A stretch of 32,835 bases of DNA from Lachnospiraceae bacterium (GCA_022799755.1 JAAWOU010000033.1:1-32835); one strand, 5' to 3'. Numbered from the stretch's first letter, positions 6,357-16,108 are shown. Notes: generated by a model not told the origin, from the letters alone. A program made the numbers and translations.

Positions 6357-7823
6357 TTATTCACTTATCTCTTCCTCTATTCCAATCAGGGTCAGACGGC
6401 CCCACTCGTCCCTCTGAAGCTTAAATCGCTCTCCTGTATATACATTCACCGCGAAATCGTTCCCTGTCCTGGTAGAATTGCCGTCGGCTGCCCGGTAGCA
6501 CTCGGCGATCACATAAAAGTCGCCTGCCTTATTGATATTTACCGCGTACTGATACATATACTGGTAGGAATCCCCGCTGTCGTCAAAATGTCCTGCCCCG
6601 TCCGTGATCTTGCCCACAGCCAGACAATAATCCACCACAGAGTCCACCGCCTCCGCCGGCGTCAGATCCGTATTTATGACAAGGTTATAGTCACGCTCCG
6701 CTATCATCCCCACTGCCCCGTCCACGATCCGCACGAATTTGTAGGTGGATTTACCCAGGGGCATGGGAATCGGCCCTGTATAAGGCGTAGATGCATACGT
6801 GGGATCGGTGCCGTCTGTGGTATAATACACGTTCTCGTCTTCCTCCAGAACCTCTATCAGCATCGGGACGGAATATTCCCCGCTGAGAACGCTGATCTCA
6901 GGCGCAAGAATGTCGTTATACTCAACATGGTACTCCTTTGCCACCACATCACTGACAATCCCATTGTCATTCACAAAGCAGGCCTTGACGGTATGGTTCC
7001 CATTCTCCAGTATAATAGGCGCCGTATACTGCGTGCTCTCCTGGGTAGGCTCGGAACCGTCCGTGGTAAAATAGATTTTGCCGGATCCCGATGCCGTGAG
7101 CTTCAGGGCCTGGATGCTGGTATAATACCCCTCATTAATGCTGAATTCCGGCACGTCCACGATATAGTTGGGGTAAGCGGCTATCAGATTATCATTACCG
7201 CTTGCCAAAAGCAACGCGTTGATGGTCTGATAGTCCCCCCGTTCCCGGTATATGGCTATCAGCTTCCCGTATGCCCCCTCCAGCTGCTCTGCGGAAGTGT
7301 TCTTATTCTTGATAATTTCCCGCAGAAGATACTCGTACTCCACTTTATTGTTTTTCAGCAGATATATGTCTGCCAATTCGAATAGCAATTCCACATTCGC
7401 ACTGTCCAGTTCCACCGCACGGTTATAGCAGGCAATGGCCTCATCGTACTTTCCCTGCTCCACATACTGTTCTGCCCTGCTCAGCTGATACTCCTCGGAG
7501 TAAGAGCTGTAGACATACCAGGCAGTGCCTCCGGCAGTCAAAAAAACCAACAGTAAAAACGCAAGCAGCACCTTAGGCCAGATTTTTTTCCTCGGCACAG
7601 GCTCCTGAAACTCGTCCCCGTCAAAGAAATCCTCAAACGCATCCTCCGCCTCCGGTTCCTCTCTCCTTACGCCGGTCATATCCTCATGCAGTTCTTCGAG
7701 GATGTCCTGGATCGTCTGTTCCAGCTCAGGTTCAAAATCAGGTACGATGTGGATGTCCTCACCGCATTGCTCGCAGTATAGCTTTCCCTCGGCCATTTCA
7801 TATCCACAATTAGGACATTTCAT
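6357..7823 (-). CDS. Zinc-ribbon, TPR and chitobiase-C-like domain membrane protein
   Basis: This 488-residue protein begins with a zinc ribbon (Cys3, Cys6, Cys17, Cys20), followed by an acidic linker (about 25-78) and one membrane helix (about 83-106, VLLAFLLLVFLTAGG). Then come TPR-like helices (about 110-215, including QYVEQGKYDEAIACYNRAVE). Two beta-sandwich repeats of the chitobiase/beta-hexosaminidase C-terminal type follow, each with the signature YFTTDGSEPT or YYTTDGTDPT (about 245-300 and 325-385). A C-terminal domain of about 100 residues contains RDYNLVINTDLTPAEAVDSV and ends in a beta-rich segment. The orientation places the zinc ribbon inside and the TPR and beta domains outside. 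No catalytic motif is visible. It lies 17 bases after fhs and 35 before nfnA, so it is co-transcribed. The function is unknown. Confidence 0.75.
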   Translation of the reverse strand: MKCPNCGYEMAEGKLYCEQCGEDIHIVPDFEPELEQTIQDILEELHEDMTGVRREEPEAEDAFEDFFDGDEFQEPVPRKKIWPKVLLAFLLLVFLTAGGTAWYVYSSYSEEYQLSRAEQYVEQGKYDEAIACYNRAVELDSANVELLFELADIYLLKNNKVEYEYLLREIIKNKNTSAEQLEGAYGKLIAIYRERGDYQTINALLLASGNDNLIAAYPNYIVDVPEFSINEGYYTSIQALKLTASGSGKIYFTTDGSEPTQESTQYTAPIILENGNHTVKACFVNDNGIVSDVVAKEYHVEYNDILAPEISVLSGEYSVPMLIEVLEEDENVYYTTDGTDPTYASTPYTGPIPMPLGKSTYKFVRIVDGAVGMIAERDYNLVINTDLTPAEAVDSVVDYCLAVGKITDGAGHFDDSGDSYQYMYQYAVNINKAGDFYVIAECYRAADGNSTRTGNDFAVNVYTGERFKLQRDEWGRLTLIGIEEEISE

Positions 7824-7840
7824 ATCCAGTTTACCTCGAT

Positions 7841-9514
7841 TCAGAACAACCCGGTAATCACACCGTCCTCATTGACGTCAATGCCGTAAGCCGAGGGCTT
7901 CTTGGACAATCCGGGCATAGTCATCACATCTCCTGTCAGCGCCACCACAAACCCTGCCCCCGCAGATACATATACCTCTCTCACTGTCATCTCGAAATCC
8001 CTGGGACGTCCCAGGCGCTTGGGGTCATCCGAAAGGGAATACTGATTTTTTGCCATGCATACGGGCAGACTTCCAAACCCAAGATCCGTCAGCTTCCGCA
8101 GCTGTCTCCGAGCCGCCTGAGAAAAGCTGACGCTGCCCGCGCCATATATTTCTTTCGCCACTGTCTGTATCTTCTCCTCTAAGGACAGATTATCCTCATA
8201 GAGCGGCCGGAACCCGCTCACCTTGGTTTCCAGAGTCTCCAACACTTTCTCGGCCAGTTCGATACCGCCTTCTCCGCCCTTTGCCCACACCCGGGACAGG
8301 GCGAACTCGCATTGCCGCTCTTCGCAGAAGTTCTTGACATACGCCACCTCCGCCTCCGTATCGGTCGCGAACGCGTTCAGCGTCACGATCACCGGCACGC
8401 CGTATTTCTGGAGATTCTCAATGTGCTTCTCCAGATTTTGGATACCTTTGCCCAGAGCTGTCAGATCCTCTTCCTCCAGTTCGTTTTTCGCTCTACCGCC
8501 ATTATACTTCAAAGCGCGGATCGTTGCAACAAGTACTGCGGCATCCGGCTTCAAATCCGCCATCCGGCATTTGATATCAAAGAATTTCTCCGCTCCCAGA
8601 TCTGCCCCGAAGCCTGCCTCCGTAATACAGTAATCCGCCATCTTCAGAGCAGCCCTGGTAGCCCTGACGGAGTTGCAGCCGTGTGCGATATTGGCAAAAG
8701 GCCCTCCGTGGACCAGCACCGGCGTGTGCTCCAGCGTCTGAATCAGGTTCGGCTTCATGGCATCTTTCAAGAGCGCCGCCATGGCCCCCACGGCCTGCAA
8801 ATCTCCTGCCGTCACCGGCTTCCCGGAATAATCGTACGCCACGATGATCCTGCTCAGCCTCTCTTTTAAGTCTTTCATATCCTCGGCTAGGCACAGGATC
8901 GCCATGATTTCACTGGCCACGGTGATGACAAAATGGTCTTCCCGCACAAAACCGTCCGTCTTGCCGCCCAGACCCACCACGATATTGCGCAGCACTCTGT
9001 CGTTCATGTCCATACAGCGTTTCCAGATAATCTGCCTGCTGTCAATCTGCAGTTCATTCCCCTGCTGGATATGATTGTCCAAAAGAGCCGCCAGCAGATT
9101 GTTGGCGGAGGTGATTGCGTGGAAGTCTCCCGTAAAGTGAAGATTCAGCTCCTCCATGGGCACCACCTGGGCATATCCGCCCCCTGCGGCGCCGCCCTTG
9201 ATGCCAAAGCAGGGGCCCAGGGAGGGCTCCCGCAGGGCCACCACAGCCTTTTTCCCCAGCTTCCCGAAAGCCTGTCCCAGGCCCACGCTGGTGGTAGTCT
9301 TGCCCTCACCCGCCGGGGTGGGGTTGATGGCCGTCACCAGAATCAGCTTGCCGTCAGGTTTTCCGCGCAGGCTGTCCAGATATTCCTCCGAAAGCTTGGC
9401 CTTATACTTTCCATAGAGCTCCAGGTCATCCTCCATGATCCCCAGACTCTGTGCAACTCTGCCGATGGGTTCCATCACCGCTTCCTGCGCAATCTCTAAA
9501 TCTGTCTTCATCAT
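7841..9514 (-). CDS. fhs: Formate--tetrahydrofolate ligase
   Basis: This enzyme ATP-dependently joins formate to tetrahydrofolate, making 10-formyl-THF for purine synthesis and, in acetogens, the Wood-Ljungdahl methyl branch. The 557-residue product matches the family length (about 556). It has the P-loop region [20 protein letters not shown], followed by [20 protein letters not shown], the substrate loop [18 protein letters not shown], and the C-terminal end [15 protein letters not shown] place the start at the ATG-ATG at 9509-9514. AAGGAAAGGGAG lies just upstream, and 14 extra residues encoded upstream do not resemble the family. It begins 13 bases after ftsK, with its ribosome binding site next to the ftsK stop, so the two are probably transcribed together. 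Confidence 0.96.
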   Translation of the reverse strand: MMKTDLEIAQEAVMEPIGRVAQSLGIMEDDLELYGKYKAKLSEEYLDSLRGKPDGKLILVTAINPTPAGEGKTTTSVGLGQAFGKLGKKAVVALREPSLGPCFGIKGGAAGGGYAQVVPMEELNLHFTGDFHAITSANNLLAALLDNHIQQGNELQIDSRQIIWKRCMDMNDRVLRNIVVGLGGKTDGFVREDHFVITVASEIMAILCLAEDMKDLKERLSRIIVAYDYSGKPVTAGDLQAVGAMAALLKDAMKPNLIQTLEHTPVLVHGGPFANIAHGCNSVRATRAALKMADYCITEAGFGADLGAEKFFDIKCRMADLKPDAAVLVATIRALKYNGGRAKNELEEEDLTALGKGIQNLEKHIENLQKYGVPVIVTLNAFATDTEAEVAYVKNFCEERQCEFALSRVWAKGGEGGIELAEKVLETLETKVSGFRPLYEDNLSLEEKIQTVAKEIYGAGSVSFSQAARRQLRKLTDLGFGSLPVCMAKNQYSLSDDPKRLGRPRDFEMTVREVYVSAGAGFVVALTGDVMTMPGLSKKPSAYGIDVNEDGVITGLF

Positions 9515-9527
9515 ACTCTCCCTTTCC

Positions 9528-12440
9528 TTAAACGATCTCCTCCAGCAACTGTTCAAACTGCTCCGGGCTCATCAATATCTTTCTGGGCTTAGTGCCCTCT
9601 TCCTCCCCGACTACGCCGTACTGGCACAGCTGGTCCATAATGCGCGCCGCCCGGTTAAAGCCGATCTGCAGCGCCCTCTGCAGCATGCCAATGGACGCTT
9701 TGTCCTTGTCTATGATAAGATGCCCCGCTTTTTGGAACAGCTCGTCCACATCACTTCCCCCGGAAGCCCTGCCGTCTCCTCCGGAGCTTCCCATATTCGC
9801 GATCCGCTCCTCAATATCCTCCGCATAGGTATTGCCTAGCACCTGATTTTTCCAGAAGTCCACCACGTCGGAGACCTCCTGATCCGACACGAAAGCGCCC
9901 TGCACCCTGGCCGGCTTCGCATAGCCCTGGGGATAGAAGAGCATGTCGCCTTTCCCCAAAAGCTTCTCCGCTCCCACCATATCCAGAATGGTCCGGGAAT
10001 CCACGCCGCTGGACACAGAAAAGGCAACCCGGCTGGGCATGTTTGCCTTGATCAGGCCTGTGATAACGTCCACGCTGGGTCTCTGGGTGGCAATGATCAG
10101 ATGAATGCCGCAGGCTCTGGCCAACTGCGCCAGGCGGCAGATGGACTCCTCCACCTCCCCCGGACATACCATCATCAGATCCGCCAATTCATCCACGATT
10201 ATGACAATCTGGGGCAGTACGGCAGGCGCGGTCTCGTCGCCCTTTTGCCCTATAGCCTCCACTTTCTTGTTGTATCCTTTCAGATCTCTCACATTATATT
10301 CCGCGAACTTCCGATACCTGTCCTCCATCTCCGCCACGCCCCATCTAAGGGCCGCGGAAGCTTTCTTGGGATCCGTCACCACCGGAATCAGCAGGTGGGG
10401 AATCCCGTTGTAGATACTCAGCTCCACCACCTTGGGATCCACCATGATCAGCTTCACCTGGTCCGGACGCGCCTTATACAGAATGCTGATGATCAGAGTA
10501 TTGATGCAGACGGATTTGCCGGAGCCCGTGGCCCCTGCTATGAGCATATGGGGCATTTTCGCAATGTCGGACACAATGGTCTTGCCCCCGATGTCCTTGC
10601 CCACCGCAAAAGCGATTTTCGACGGAAACTCCTGGAACTCCTTGTTCTCCAGCAAATCCCGCAGAGCCACCGACATGGTCTCCTTATTGGGCACCTCGAT
10701 GCCGATTGCAGCCTTTCCGGGGATAGGGGCTTCGATTCTGATATCCGTCGCTGCCAGGTGCATCTTGATATCGTCCGACAGACCCACGATTTTAGAGACT
10801 TTCACCCCCTGTTCGGGCTGAAGCTCGTACCTGGTCACGCTGGGCCCCTGGCTGATGTCCGTGATCGTCACCTTTACCCCGAAAGTGCCCAGGGTCTGCT
10901 GCAGACGCATCGCCGTCTCCCGCAGTTCCCTGGCCGAATCCCCCGTGGCCTCCATCCCTTTCTGCAGCAGGGACAGGGGCGGTAGCATGTACTGTTTCGG
11001 CGCCTGCTTTCCGGGCCCCGGGGCATTGCGCTGTGCTGCCACGGCCGGTCCCTCTCCGCCGGCTCCGGAACCGGCGGCCGCGGGCAGGGACGACGACGGT
11101 TTTGTCGACGGGCTCTGTTCTCCCACGGGGTGCCTCTGGTCCGAGGGCTCCGAAAAACCGCTCTCTTGGCTTTCAGGCTCCGCAGAGTCCTCAGGCTCCT
11201 GGACAGACTCCCTTTCGTCGGACTCTCTCCGGCCGGCTTCCGGTTCCGCAAAGGTCTCGCTTGGACGCGGGAATTCTTCTTCCTCTTCCGGCGTCCCCCC
11301 GGAATCGAGATGCCTTTCCTCCTGCACGGTATACGCTTCCCGGGCATCCTCTGCCTGCCTGCCGTCCTCCGTTATGTATTCCTCTTCCGGCTCCTCGTTC
11401 ACCGTCACCTGATGGATTCCCCGAATGGGTATTTTCTCGAAGTCAAAGGCCGACTCTTTCTCCTCCGGCTCCACAGGTTCTGCCGTATATGTCTCCTGCA
11501 AAGGCGTCTCTTCCCCAGTCTCCTCCTCCAGTATGATTTCATGGATGTCGTCCCTGCGGGACAGATTCTCCTCCGGCTTGGGCAGCGCGGTATCCAACAT
11601 GACGCCGGACACTTTCCGCTCCATCCGCAGAATCTTCTCGTTCTCTTTCTCCTCGGCCCTCAGCCTGCGCACTTCCGCTTTCCTGGCCCGGTTCTCCTCC
11701 TGCTCCTGCCTGCGCAGCCGTGCCTGTTCTTTGCGCTTTTGCGCGTTCTCCTCCTGCTCCTGTCTGCGGATCTCGGCCATTTCCCTGCGTCTGGCCGCAT
11801 CCTCTCTGGACAGCTCCCGCACTCTGCTGCCTCCCTTTTTCATCCCGCTCAGCAGGGACTTCTCCGTCAGGAGGATCAGGCTCACCACACTGCACAAAAG
11901 CACCACAAGCACAGTGCCGATGGTTTCCAGATAGCTCTGCAGCAGAAAGCTTAAGCTGCCTCCCAGGACGCCGCCGCCGGCTTTCTGCTCTCTGCAGCTT
12001 TCGTACAGCAGTTTTACGTCATATTTCTCCATGCTCCCCGCCTGCTTGCCGAACAGATCGCAGACGATCCCCAGCACCACGAACAGCGCCACCCCCGCCG
12101 CCAGCTTTCTGGCCGCGTTGGCATTTCCCTCATTTGCAAAATAAAACGCCACCGCCAGAAAAAGCAGCACCGGCACCGCGTACGCAGTGAGCCCGAACAC
12201 GCCGAACAATATCCCGCTGACAGTATCTCCGATGGGTCCGATTATGCCGAAATTGCAGCAAAATAAGAAGACCATGGCGGCAAACAGGACAATCAGCCCT
12301 ATCTCGTGAAACAGAGCGCTGTCCTGGGCCATCTGGGCTTTCGTCTTTTTCCGCTGTGTCGAAGTTCTTCCCGTACTCTTTGCAGTCCTTGTAGTCTTTT
12401 TATTCGAAGATGCTGTTTTTCTTCCATTGGAAGCCGCCAT
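9528..12440 (-). CDS. ftsK: FtsK/SpoIIIE DNA translocase
   Basis: This is a septal double-stranded DNA pump that clears chromosomal DNA at division or moves it into the forespore. The 970-residue product has a basic N-terminus (1-40), then about four membrane helices (about 45-185). A long linker (about 190-490) is first a charged coiled coil, then Glu- and Pro-rich. The FtsK alpha/beta motor follows (about 500-890), with Walker A GATGSGKS at 636-643, Walker [11 protein letters not shown] near 745-754, and the [17 protein letters not shown] segment. A C-terminal winged-helix gamma domain (about 896-970) should read polar skew sequences. The start ATG is preceded by GAGAGG. The linker is longer than in SpoIIIE of Bacillus subtilis (787 residues as I recall). 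Whether it serves division or sporulation cannot be told here. It has its own promoter upstream. Confidence 0.95.
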   Translation of the reverse strand: MAASNGRKTASSNKKTTRTAKSTGRTSTQRKKTKAQMAQDSALFHEIGLIVLFAAMVFLFCCNFGIIGPIGDTVSGILFGVFGLTAYAVPVLLFLAVAFYFANEGNANAARKLAAGVALFVVLGIVCDLFGKQAGSMEKYDVKLLYESCREQKAGGGVLGGSLSFLLQSYLETIGTVLVVLLCSVVSLILLTEKSLLSGMKKGGSRVRELSREDAARRREMAEIRRQEQEENAQKRKEQARLRRQEQEENRARKAEVRRLRAEEKENEKILRMERKVSGVMLDTALPKPEENLSRRDDIHEIILEEETGEETPLQETYTAEPVEPEEKESAFDFEKIPIRGIHQVTVNEEPEEEYITEDGRQAEDAREAYTVQEERHLDSGGTPEEEEEFPRPSETFAEPEAGRRESDERESVQEPEDSAEPESQESGFSEPSDQRHPVGEQSPSTKPSSSLPAAAGSGAGGEGPAVAAQRNAPGPGKQAPKQYMLPPLSLLQKGMEATGDSARELRETAMRLQQTLGTFGVKVTITDISQGPSVTRYELQPEQGVKVSKIVGLSDDIKMHLAATDIRIEAPIPGKAAIGIEVPNKETMSVALRDLLENKEFQEFPSKIAFAVGKDIGGKTIVSDIAKMPHMLIAGATGSGKSVCINTLIISILYKARPDQVKLIMVDPKVVELSIYNGIPHLLIPVVTDPKKASAALRWGVAEMEDRYRKFAEYNVRDLKGYNKKVEAIGQKGDETAPAVLPQIVIIVDELADLMMVCPGEVEESICRLAQLARACGIHLIIATQRPSVDVITGLIKANMPSRVAFSVSSGVDSRTILDMVGAEKLLGKGDMLFYPQGYAKPARVQGAFVSDQEVSDVVDFWKNQVLGNTYAEDIEERIANMGSSGGDGRASGGSDVDELFQKAGHLIIDKDKASIGMLQRALQIGFNRAARIMDQLCQYGVVGEEEGTKPRKILMSPEQFEQLLEEIV

Positions 12441-12492
12441 CTATATCAACCTCTCTTGTCTTTCTAAGCGGGCAATGCCCTTACGGGTCACC

Positions 12493-12521
12493 ATTATATC
12501 ATCTTTGGCCGGAATTGTCAT
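12493..12521 (-). promoter_or_regulatory. Sigma-A-type promoter for the ftsK-fhs run
   Basis: On the minus strand ATGACA (12516-12521) and TATAAT (12493-12498) are separated by 17 bases, close to the vegetative consensus (TTGACA-17-TATAAT). Transcription would start near 12486, about 45 bases before the ftsK ATG. No other gene on this strand lies between it and the terminator of the preceding gene. Confidence 0.7.
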
Positions 12522-12549
12522 TAAATATTTCAGGCGAAAATAGACAAGC

Positions 12550-12583
12550 AAAACTGCGCCGTGGCACCAAAGCCCCAGCGCAG
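12550..12583 (-). terminator. Terminator of the glycosidase-like gene
   Basis: On the minus strand CTGCGC and GCGCAG (12578-12583 and 12554-12559) form a stem, extended by a TGG/CCA pairing across a small bulge. TTTT follows directly, then GCTT. It lies 20 bases past the stop of the DUF4091-like gene and before the ftsK promoter. It separates the two transcription units. Confidence 0.6.
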
Positions 12584-12603
12584 CCTCTTTCTTTTCCCGT
12601 CTG

Positions 12604-14292
12604 TCAGACTGTTTTGTCAGATAATTCTCTTATCTTCTCCACCATCTCTGCCCTTAGATTCTCCAGGAACTCCTTGTTCTTCGGGTAATCGTCAAATCGT
12701 ATCTTCCTGCCTGCCGCCCGGTCGATCATGTCCGTCACGGCCTCCCTGCCCACATAGCGCTCCAGCGCAAAGCAGATATCCATATCCTGGACAGCCTCAT
12801 AAGTGACCTCGCCCCGGATGGAGGGGTAGACGCTGTCCCTGCCCGGGTAGAGAATGAACGGGTCCCCGGAGGGGAACGCCTTGTCCCCCGAGGTGGTGAC
12901 ATAGGGGTTCACCGGATACTTGGAGACGCAGCAATTGTAGAAATTCAGCCCCCAGTGTAAAAATCCCTTGATATTGTATCTGTACAGCAAAAAGCCCAGA
13001 ACGCGAACCCTGTGGGAGGGCATGGCCAGGAAGCTGTTGGTGAACACTTTCTCCGGACCGCAGCAGTAATACGCCCACTGATTCTCGATCTCATGTTCCA
13101 GGAACGCATGGATATGCTCAACGCTGGTGACAGGACATTCTATGAGGCCGTTCTCGTAAAAGTCATAGTTGGACAGCGCGTCAAAGGTCTTGCTCTCCCC
13201 AATCAGCGGCCGCATGATGTCGGAGGCAGTCTTATAGGTTTCCATGGACTCCAGCGAAGGCTCGTCCGAGATATGGAAATAAGTCTGTTCGCTGATCCCC
13301 TCTGCCGCCAGCTCCTCCGAGATCGCCGCGATATACTGCTTTAGAAACGACACATATTCCGGCGAATCGGCCGCCACATGCCAGCCGAACATGTAATCTT
13401 TCTTGCCGTTCTCCGTCACCATGATATTGGGCGCGCACTTTGCCCCCCATTGGGAGAACATATGGGCCATCTCAAAGTAGCGGACTCCGTTTTTCCTGCA
13501 GATATCTATGAAGCGTCTGAACTTTTCAAAGGAGAATTCATAGCTGTCCCCTTTCTTCTCGATATCCACAAGCTGCACGCAGGGTCTGACAGTTCCCACC
13601 GCAGTGTCCAGAGGCGGGGTATGTATGGGTACCAGAATCATATTGATTCCTACATCTGCCGCCGCGGCAATGTATTTATCGATCAGCTCCCAATGCTTTT
13701 CGGAATAGATTTCCACCCCGTGCTGCACCGCAATGCAATCCGCATAGAACCATCTGGTATAGATCAGTCTCTGCTGCGGCACGGAGGCGGAGATGACACG
13801 GATCTCCATGGTCTCACAGGCCGTAAAGGCAGCTTCCTCTGCCGCCGGAACTTCCGCAGACTGTGCGTCTGCCGGCAGAATCTTCACCTTTACCCTGTAG
13901 TTCCCCGCGGGAGTGTCTCTGGGTACGTCCACCTTGACCCATACCGTGGCCGTCCCGGAAGAGACCGCCATCCGGCCGCCCTGCTCCTCCAAGGGCACCA
14001 GTATATCCGGCATAAAACCGGGCTCCAGGGTAATGTAATCCTCTCCCTCCATGTCCTCTTCCTTGGCAGGCACGTCCATGTATACGTCCTGCACCAGATA
14101 CAGTCTCACCGCCCCCGGCAGATCGGACTCCGCAGAGACTGCCACATCCGTCCGGCAGTCGGCTCTCATGCAGATCTGATAGGAGAGGCGCTCCCCTGCC
14201 AGAACCGTCTTTTTGTGTATTTCGTCACGCCTTAAGCTGTCCTGCGCTCTCACCTTTTCCAAAGATGACAGCTGCACAATCTGAAATTCCAT
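12604..14292 (-). CDS. GH123/DUF4091-like glycoside hydrolase
   Basis: The 562-residue product resembles the DUF4091 family (PF13320), related to GH123 N-acetyl-beta-galactosaminidases. An N-terminal beta-sandwich (about 1-200) contains VWVKVDVPRDTPAGNYRVKV. A TIM-barrel-like domain follows, with LIYTRWFYADCIAVQHGVEI, VGINMILVPIHTPPLD and the motif TYFHISDEPSLESMETY. The Asp-Glu pair in 'HISDEP' matches the catalytic Asp-Glu pair of GH123 enzymes. There is no signal peptide, so it would act on imported sugars in the cytoplasm. I chose the ATG at 14290-14292, with AGGAGG seven bases upstream; an ATG two codons earlier is too close to that site. It is transcribed divergently from an AraC-type gene that is its probable regulator. 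The substrate is unknown. Confidence 0.8.
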   Translation of the reverse strand: MEFQIVQLSSLEKVRAQDSLRRDEIHKKTVLAGERLSYQICMRADCRTDVAVSAESDLPGAVRLYLVQDVYMDVPAKEEDMEGEDYITLEPGFMPDILVPLEEQGGRMAVSSGTATVWVKVDVPRDTPAGNYRVKVKILPADAQSAEVPAAEEAAFTACETMEIRVISASVPQQRLIYTRWFYADCIAVQHGVEIYSEKHWELIDKYIAAAADVGINMILVPIHTPPLDTAVGTVRPCVQLVDIEKKGDSYEFSFEKFRRFIDICRKNGVRYFEMAHMFSQWGAKCAPNIMVTENGKKDYMFGWHVAADSPEYVSFLKQYIAAISEELAAEGISEQTYFHISDEPSLESMETYKTASDIMRPLIGESKTFDALSNYDFYENGLIECPVTSVEHIHAFLEHEIENQWAYYCCGPEKVFTNSFLAMPSHRVRVLGFLLYRYNIKGFLHWGLNFYNCCVSKYPVNPYVTTSGDKAFPSGDPFILYPGRDSVYPSIRGEVTYEAVQDMDICFALERYVGREAVTDMIDRAAGRKIRFDDYPKNKEFLENLRAEMVEKIRELSDKTV

Positions 14293-14350
14293 ATCCATTC
14301 CTCCTGATACCCATTCGGGCCGTTGCCTGTGTCCGTCGCGTCGGATTTTA

Positions 14351-14378
14351 TTGCTATTTTCCAGATATAGTATATAAT
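14351..14378 (+). promoter_or_regulatory. Promoter of the AraC-type gene
   Basis: TTGCTA (14351-14356) and TATAAT (14373-14378) are separated by 16 bases. The start point would be near 14385, leaving a leader of about 75 bases to the ATG at 14461. The -10 box overlaps that of the divergent promoter for the glycosidase gene. Confidence 0.6.
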
Positions 14379-14397
14379 GGACTATGTATTGCCGCAA
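14369..14397 (-). promoter_or_regulatory. Promoter of the glycosidase-like gene
   Basis: On the minus strand TTGCGG (14392-14397) and TATACT (14369-14374) have a 17-base spacer. The start point would be near 14362, about 70 bases before the chosen ATG. It lies face to face with the AraC-gene promoter, so polymerase binding at one should exclude the other. Confidence 0.6.
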
Positions 14398-14427
14398 TGG
14401 ATAAACAAACCGAAAAAATGGACTTTC
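14376..14427. promoter_or_regulatory. Three direct repeats, candidate AraC-type operator
   Basis: AATGGACTATG (14376), AATGGATAAAC (14396) and AATGGACTTTC (14417) are direct repeats spaced 20 and 21 bases, two helical turns, the usual arrangement of AraC-family half-sites. The middle copy overlaps the -35 box of the glycosidase promoter and the third lies just upstream of it. The first overlaps the -10 box and start of the regulator's own promoter. This layout would suit activation of the glycosidase gene and self-repression. It is a pattern observation only; no binding data are available. Confidence 0.5.
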
Positions 14428-14460
14428 TGACAGACAGCACAGTCCCCGGAGGAGACCGCC

Positions 14461-15270
14461 ATGCGCACACAGACCTATTTCCATACAAAACTGCAAAGTG
14501 AAGCCAACCGCAAAAACGACACAGTTCCGCTGCAGGTCAACTGTGTGGGCGCAGTGTCCGAAGCCCTCTCCTTTTCCACCAGGGCAGTCAGACGGGACTT
14601 CTATTATATTTATGTCTTAAAAGGGGAGATGCTTCTGGCGGACTGCCGCCTCCTGCCCGGCGACGTCATCGTCTTTGAACCGGGCTATGACTATCAATAT
14701 ACCAGCCGCGGGGAAACCGCCTATCTCTGGGTGCACTACACGGGCTTCGAGGCGCGCTCCCTCACCCAGAGCGCCGGCCTTATCCTGAACCGCAGACATC
14801 ATATCGGGGTCCAGAGGGAAATCATCTCCTGCTTCCGGCAGCTGTTTCGGGAGTTCATCATAAACGATGCCGCGGCAGGACAGCTCTGCCTGTGCATTCT
14901 GCGGGAAATCCTCCTTTTTACCGCCCGGTACGCGGCATCCGACAGCAAAAACAACCTGCCCCTGCTTGCGATCGAATACATCCACCGCTCTTTCCGGGAG
15001 CCGGTCCGCATCGACGCGCTGGCCCGGATGGAGAATATGAGCTGCACTGCTTTCCGGCTGGCCTTTAAGCGCCATACGGGAGTCTCTCCAAACGAGTATA
15101 TCATCAGCCAGCGCATCAGCGCGGCCTGCCAGCTGCTGTCCCAGACAGATAAAAGCGTGCTCGCCATCGCCAACGACGTGGGCTATCCTGACCCCTATTA
15201 TTTCAGCAGAATCTTCCGCAAGAAGATGGGGATGTCGCCGCTTAAGTACCGGTCTTCCCAGAAGTCCTAG
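14461..15270 (+). CDS. AraC-family transcriptional regulator
   Basis: The 269-residue product has an N-terminal cupin-like sensor domain (about 20-110; DFYYIYVLKGEMLLADCRLL and PGDVIVFEPGYDYQYTSRGE). The C-terminal AraC DNA-binding domain (about 170-265) has two helix-turn-helix units: RIDALARMENMSCTAFRLAF, then SVLAIANDVGYPDPYYFSRI with FRKKMGMSPLKYR. Family members sense a small molecule, often a sugar, and activate neighbouring catabolic genes. The divergent glycosidase gene is the likely target. GGAGGAG lies eight bases before the start. The ligand is unknown; an N-acetylhexosamine or related sugar would be a guess based on the neighbour. Confidence 0.9.
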   Translation: MRTQTYFHTKLQSEANRKNDTVPLQVNCVGAVSEALSFSTRAVRRDFYYIYVLKGEMLLADCRLLPGDVIVFEPGYDYQYTSRGETAYLWVHYTGFEARSLTQSAGLILNRRHHIGVQREIISCFRQLFREFIINDAAAGQLCLCILREILLFTARYAASDSKNNLPLLAIEYIHRSFREPVRIDALARMENMSCTAFRLAFKRHTGVSPNEYIISQRISAACQLLSQTDKSVLAIANDVGYPDPYYFSRIFRKKMGMSPLKYRSSQKS

Positions 15271-15337
15271 ACCCCCGGCCTATTCTCCGACTGCCCTCAA
15301 GGGCCCGCTATCTCCTTGCTTTCCCCCGGGCAGCGGC

Positions 15338-16033
15338 TCAGTCGCGGCTCTCAATCATAGACCGCAGCTTCCCCACGGCCCTGTCAATGCCGCCCACCTC
15401 GTCGATAATGCCGTGCTTCACCGCCTCCTCTCCCACAAGGATCGTCCCCACGTCCTTTGTGAGAATGCCTGTCTCCGTCATCAATTCCTCCAAAGTATTC
15501 TTGTCAATCCGGCAATGGCCACAGACAAAGCCCGTGATCCGATCTTGTATCAGTTTGAAGTAGTCAAATGTCTGAGGCACCCCGATGATCATGCCGTTCA
15601 TCCGCACCGGATGGATCACCATGGTTCCCGTGGGCACAATAAAGGAATAGTCCGTACTCACCGCAATCGGCACCCCGATAGAATGGCTGCCGCCCAGCAC
15701 CAGAGATACCGTGGGCTTGCTCAGGGAGGCGATCATCTCGGCAATGGCCAGTCCTGCCTCCACGTCACCGCCCATGGTATTCAGCAGCACCAGCACGCCC
15801 TGTATGTCCTTACTGTCCTCGATGGCCGCCAGACTGGGCAGAATATGCTCGTACTTTGTGGTCTTGGAATTGTTGGACAGATTCTCGTGCCCCTCGATCT
15901 CCCCGATGATGGAAATCAGATGAATATCCCCGAGCTTCCCGCTCTCGTCCAGGGTGGCCTGACCGGTCTGTTCTATTCTTTCGTCCCTGTGTTCTTCTTT
16001 CTCTATCTTCCTGTCTTCCTTTTTTTCAGCCAT
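15338..16033 (-). CDS. tepA: TepA-like ClpP-family serine protease
   Basis: The 231-residue product belongs to the ClpP/crotonase fold and matches TepA (YmfB), a cytoplasmic protease linked in Bacillus subtilis to protein export and spore outgrowth. After a charged N-terminus (1-30) come GVLVLLNTMGGDVEAGLAIA (about 79-98), the nucleophile motif GGSHSIG (Ser118), and MVIHP (His141). A candidate acidic residue is Asp194 in ILTKDVG. The end GEEAVKHGIIDEVGG is typical. Length is close to the family value (about 240). GGGAG lies seven bases before the start. In Bacillus tepA sits next to spoIIIE; here the same pair is separated by the glycosidase and AraC genes. The direct substrate is unknown. 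Confidence 0.88.
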   Translation of the reverse strand: MAEKKEDRKIEKEEHRDERIEQTGQATLDESGKLGDIHLISIIGEIEGHENLSNNSKTTKYEHILPSLAAIEDSKDIQGVLVLLNTMGGDVEAGLAIAEMIASLSKPTVSLVLGGSHSIGVPIAVSTDYSFIVPTGTMVIHPVRMNGMIIGVPQTFDYFKLIQDRITGFVCGHCRIDKNTLEELMTETGILTKDVGTILVGEEAVKHGIIDEVGGIDRAVGKLRSMIESRD

Positions 16034-16108
16034 ATTCTTCTCCCTTTCCGGCTTATACTCATGAGTGCATTCTTTTGCCGCACAGCATTAACATTCCCTC
16101 TTTCGGGC

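Noticed and set aside
9509..9556. Upstream extension of fhs by 14 codons
   Set aside because: These codons overlap the end of ftsK and do not resemble the family N-terminus, while the ATG at 9514 has a strong ribosome binding site.
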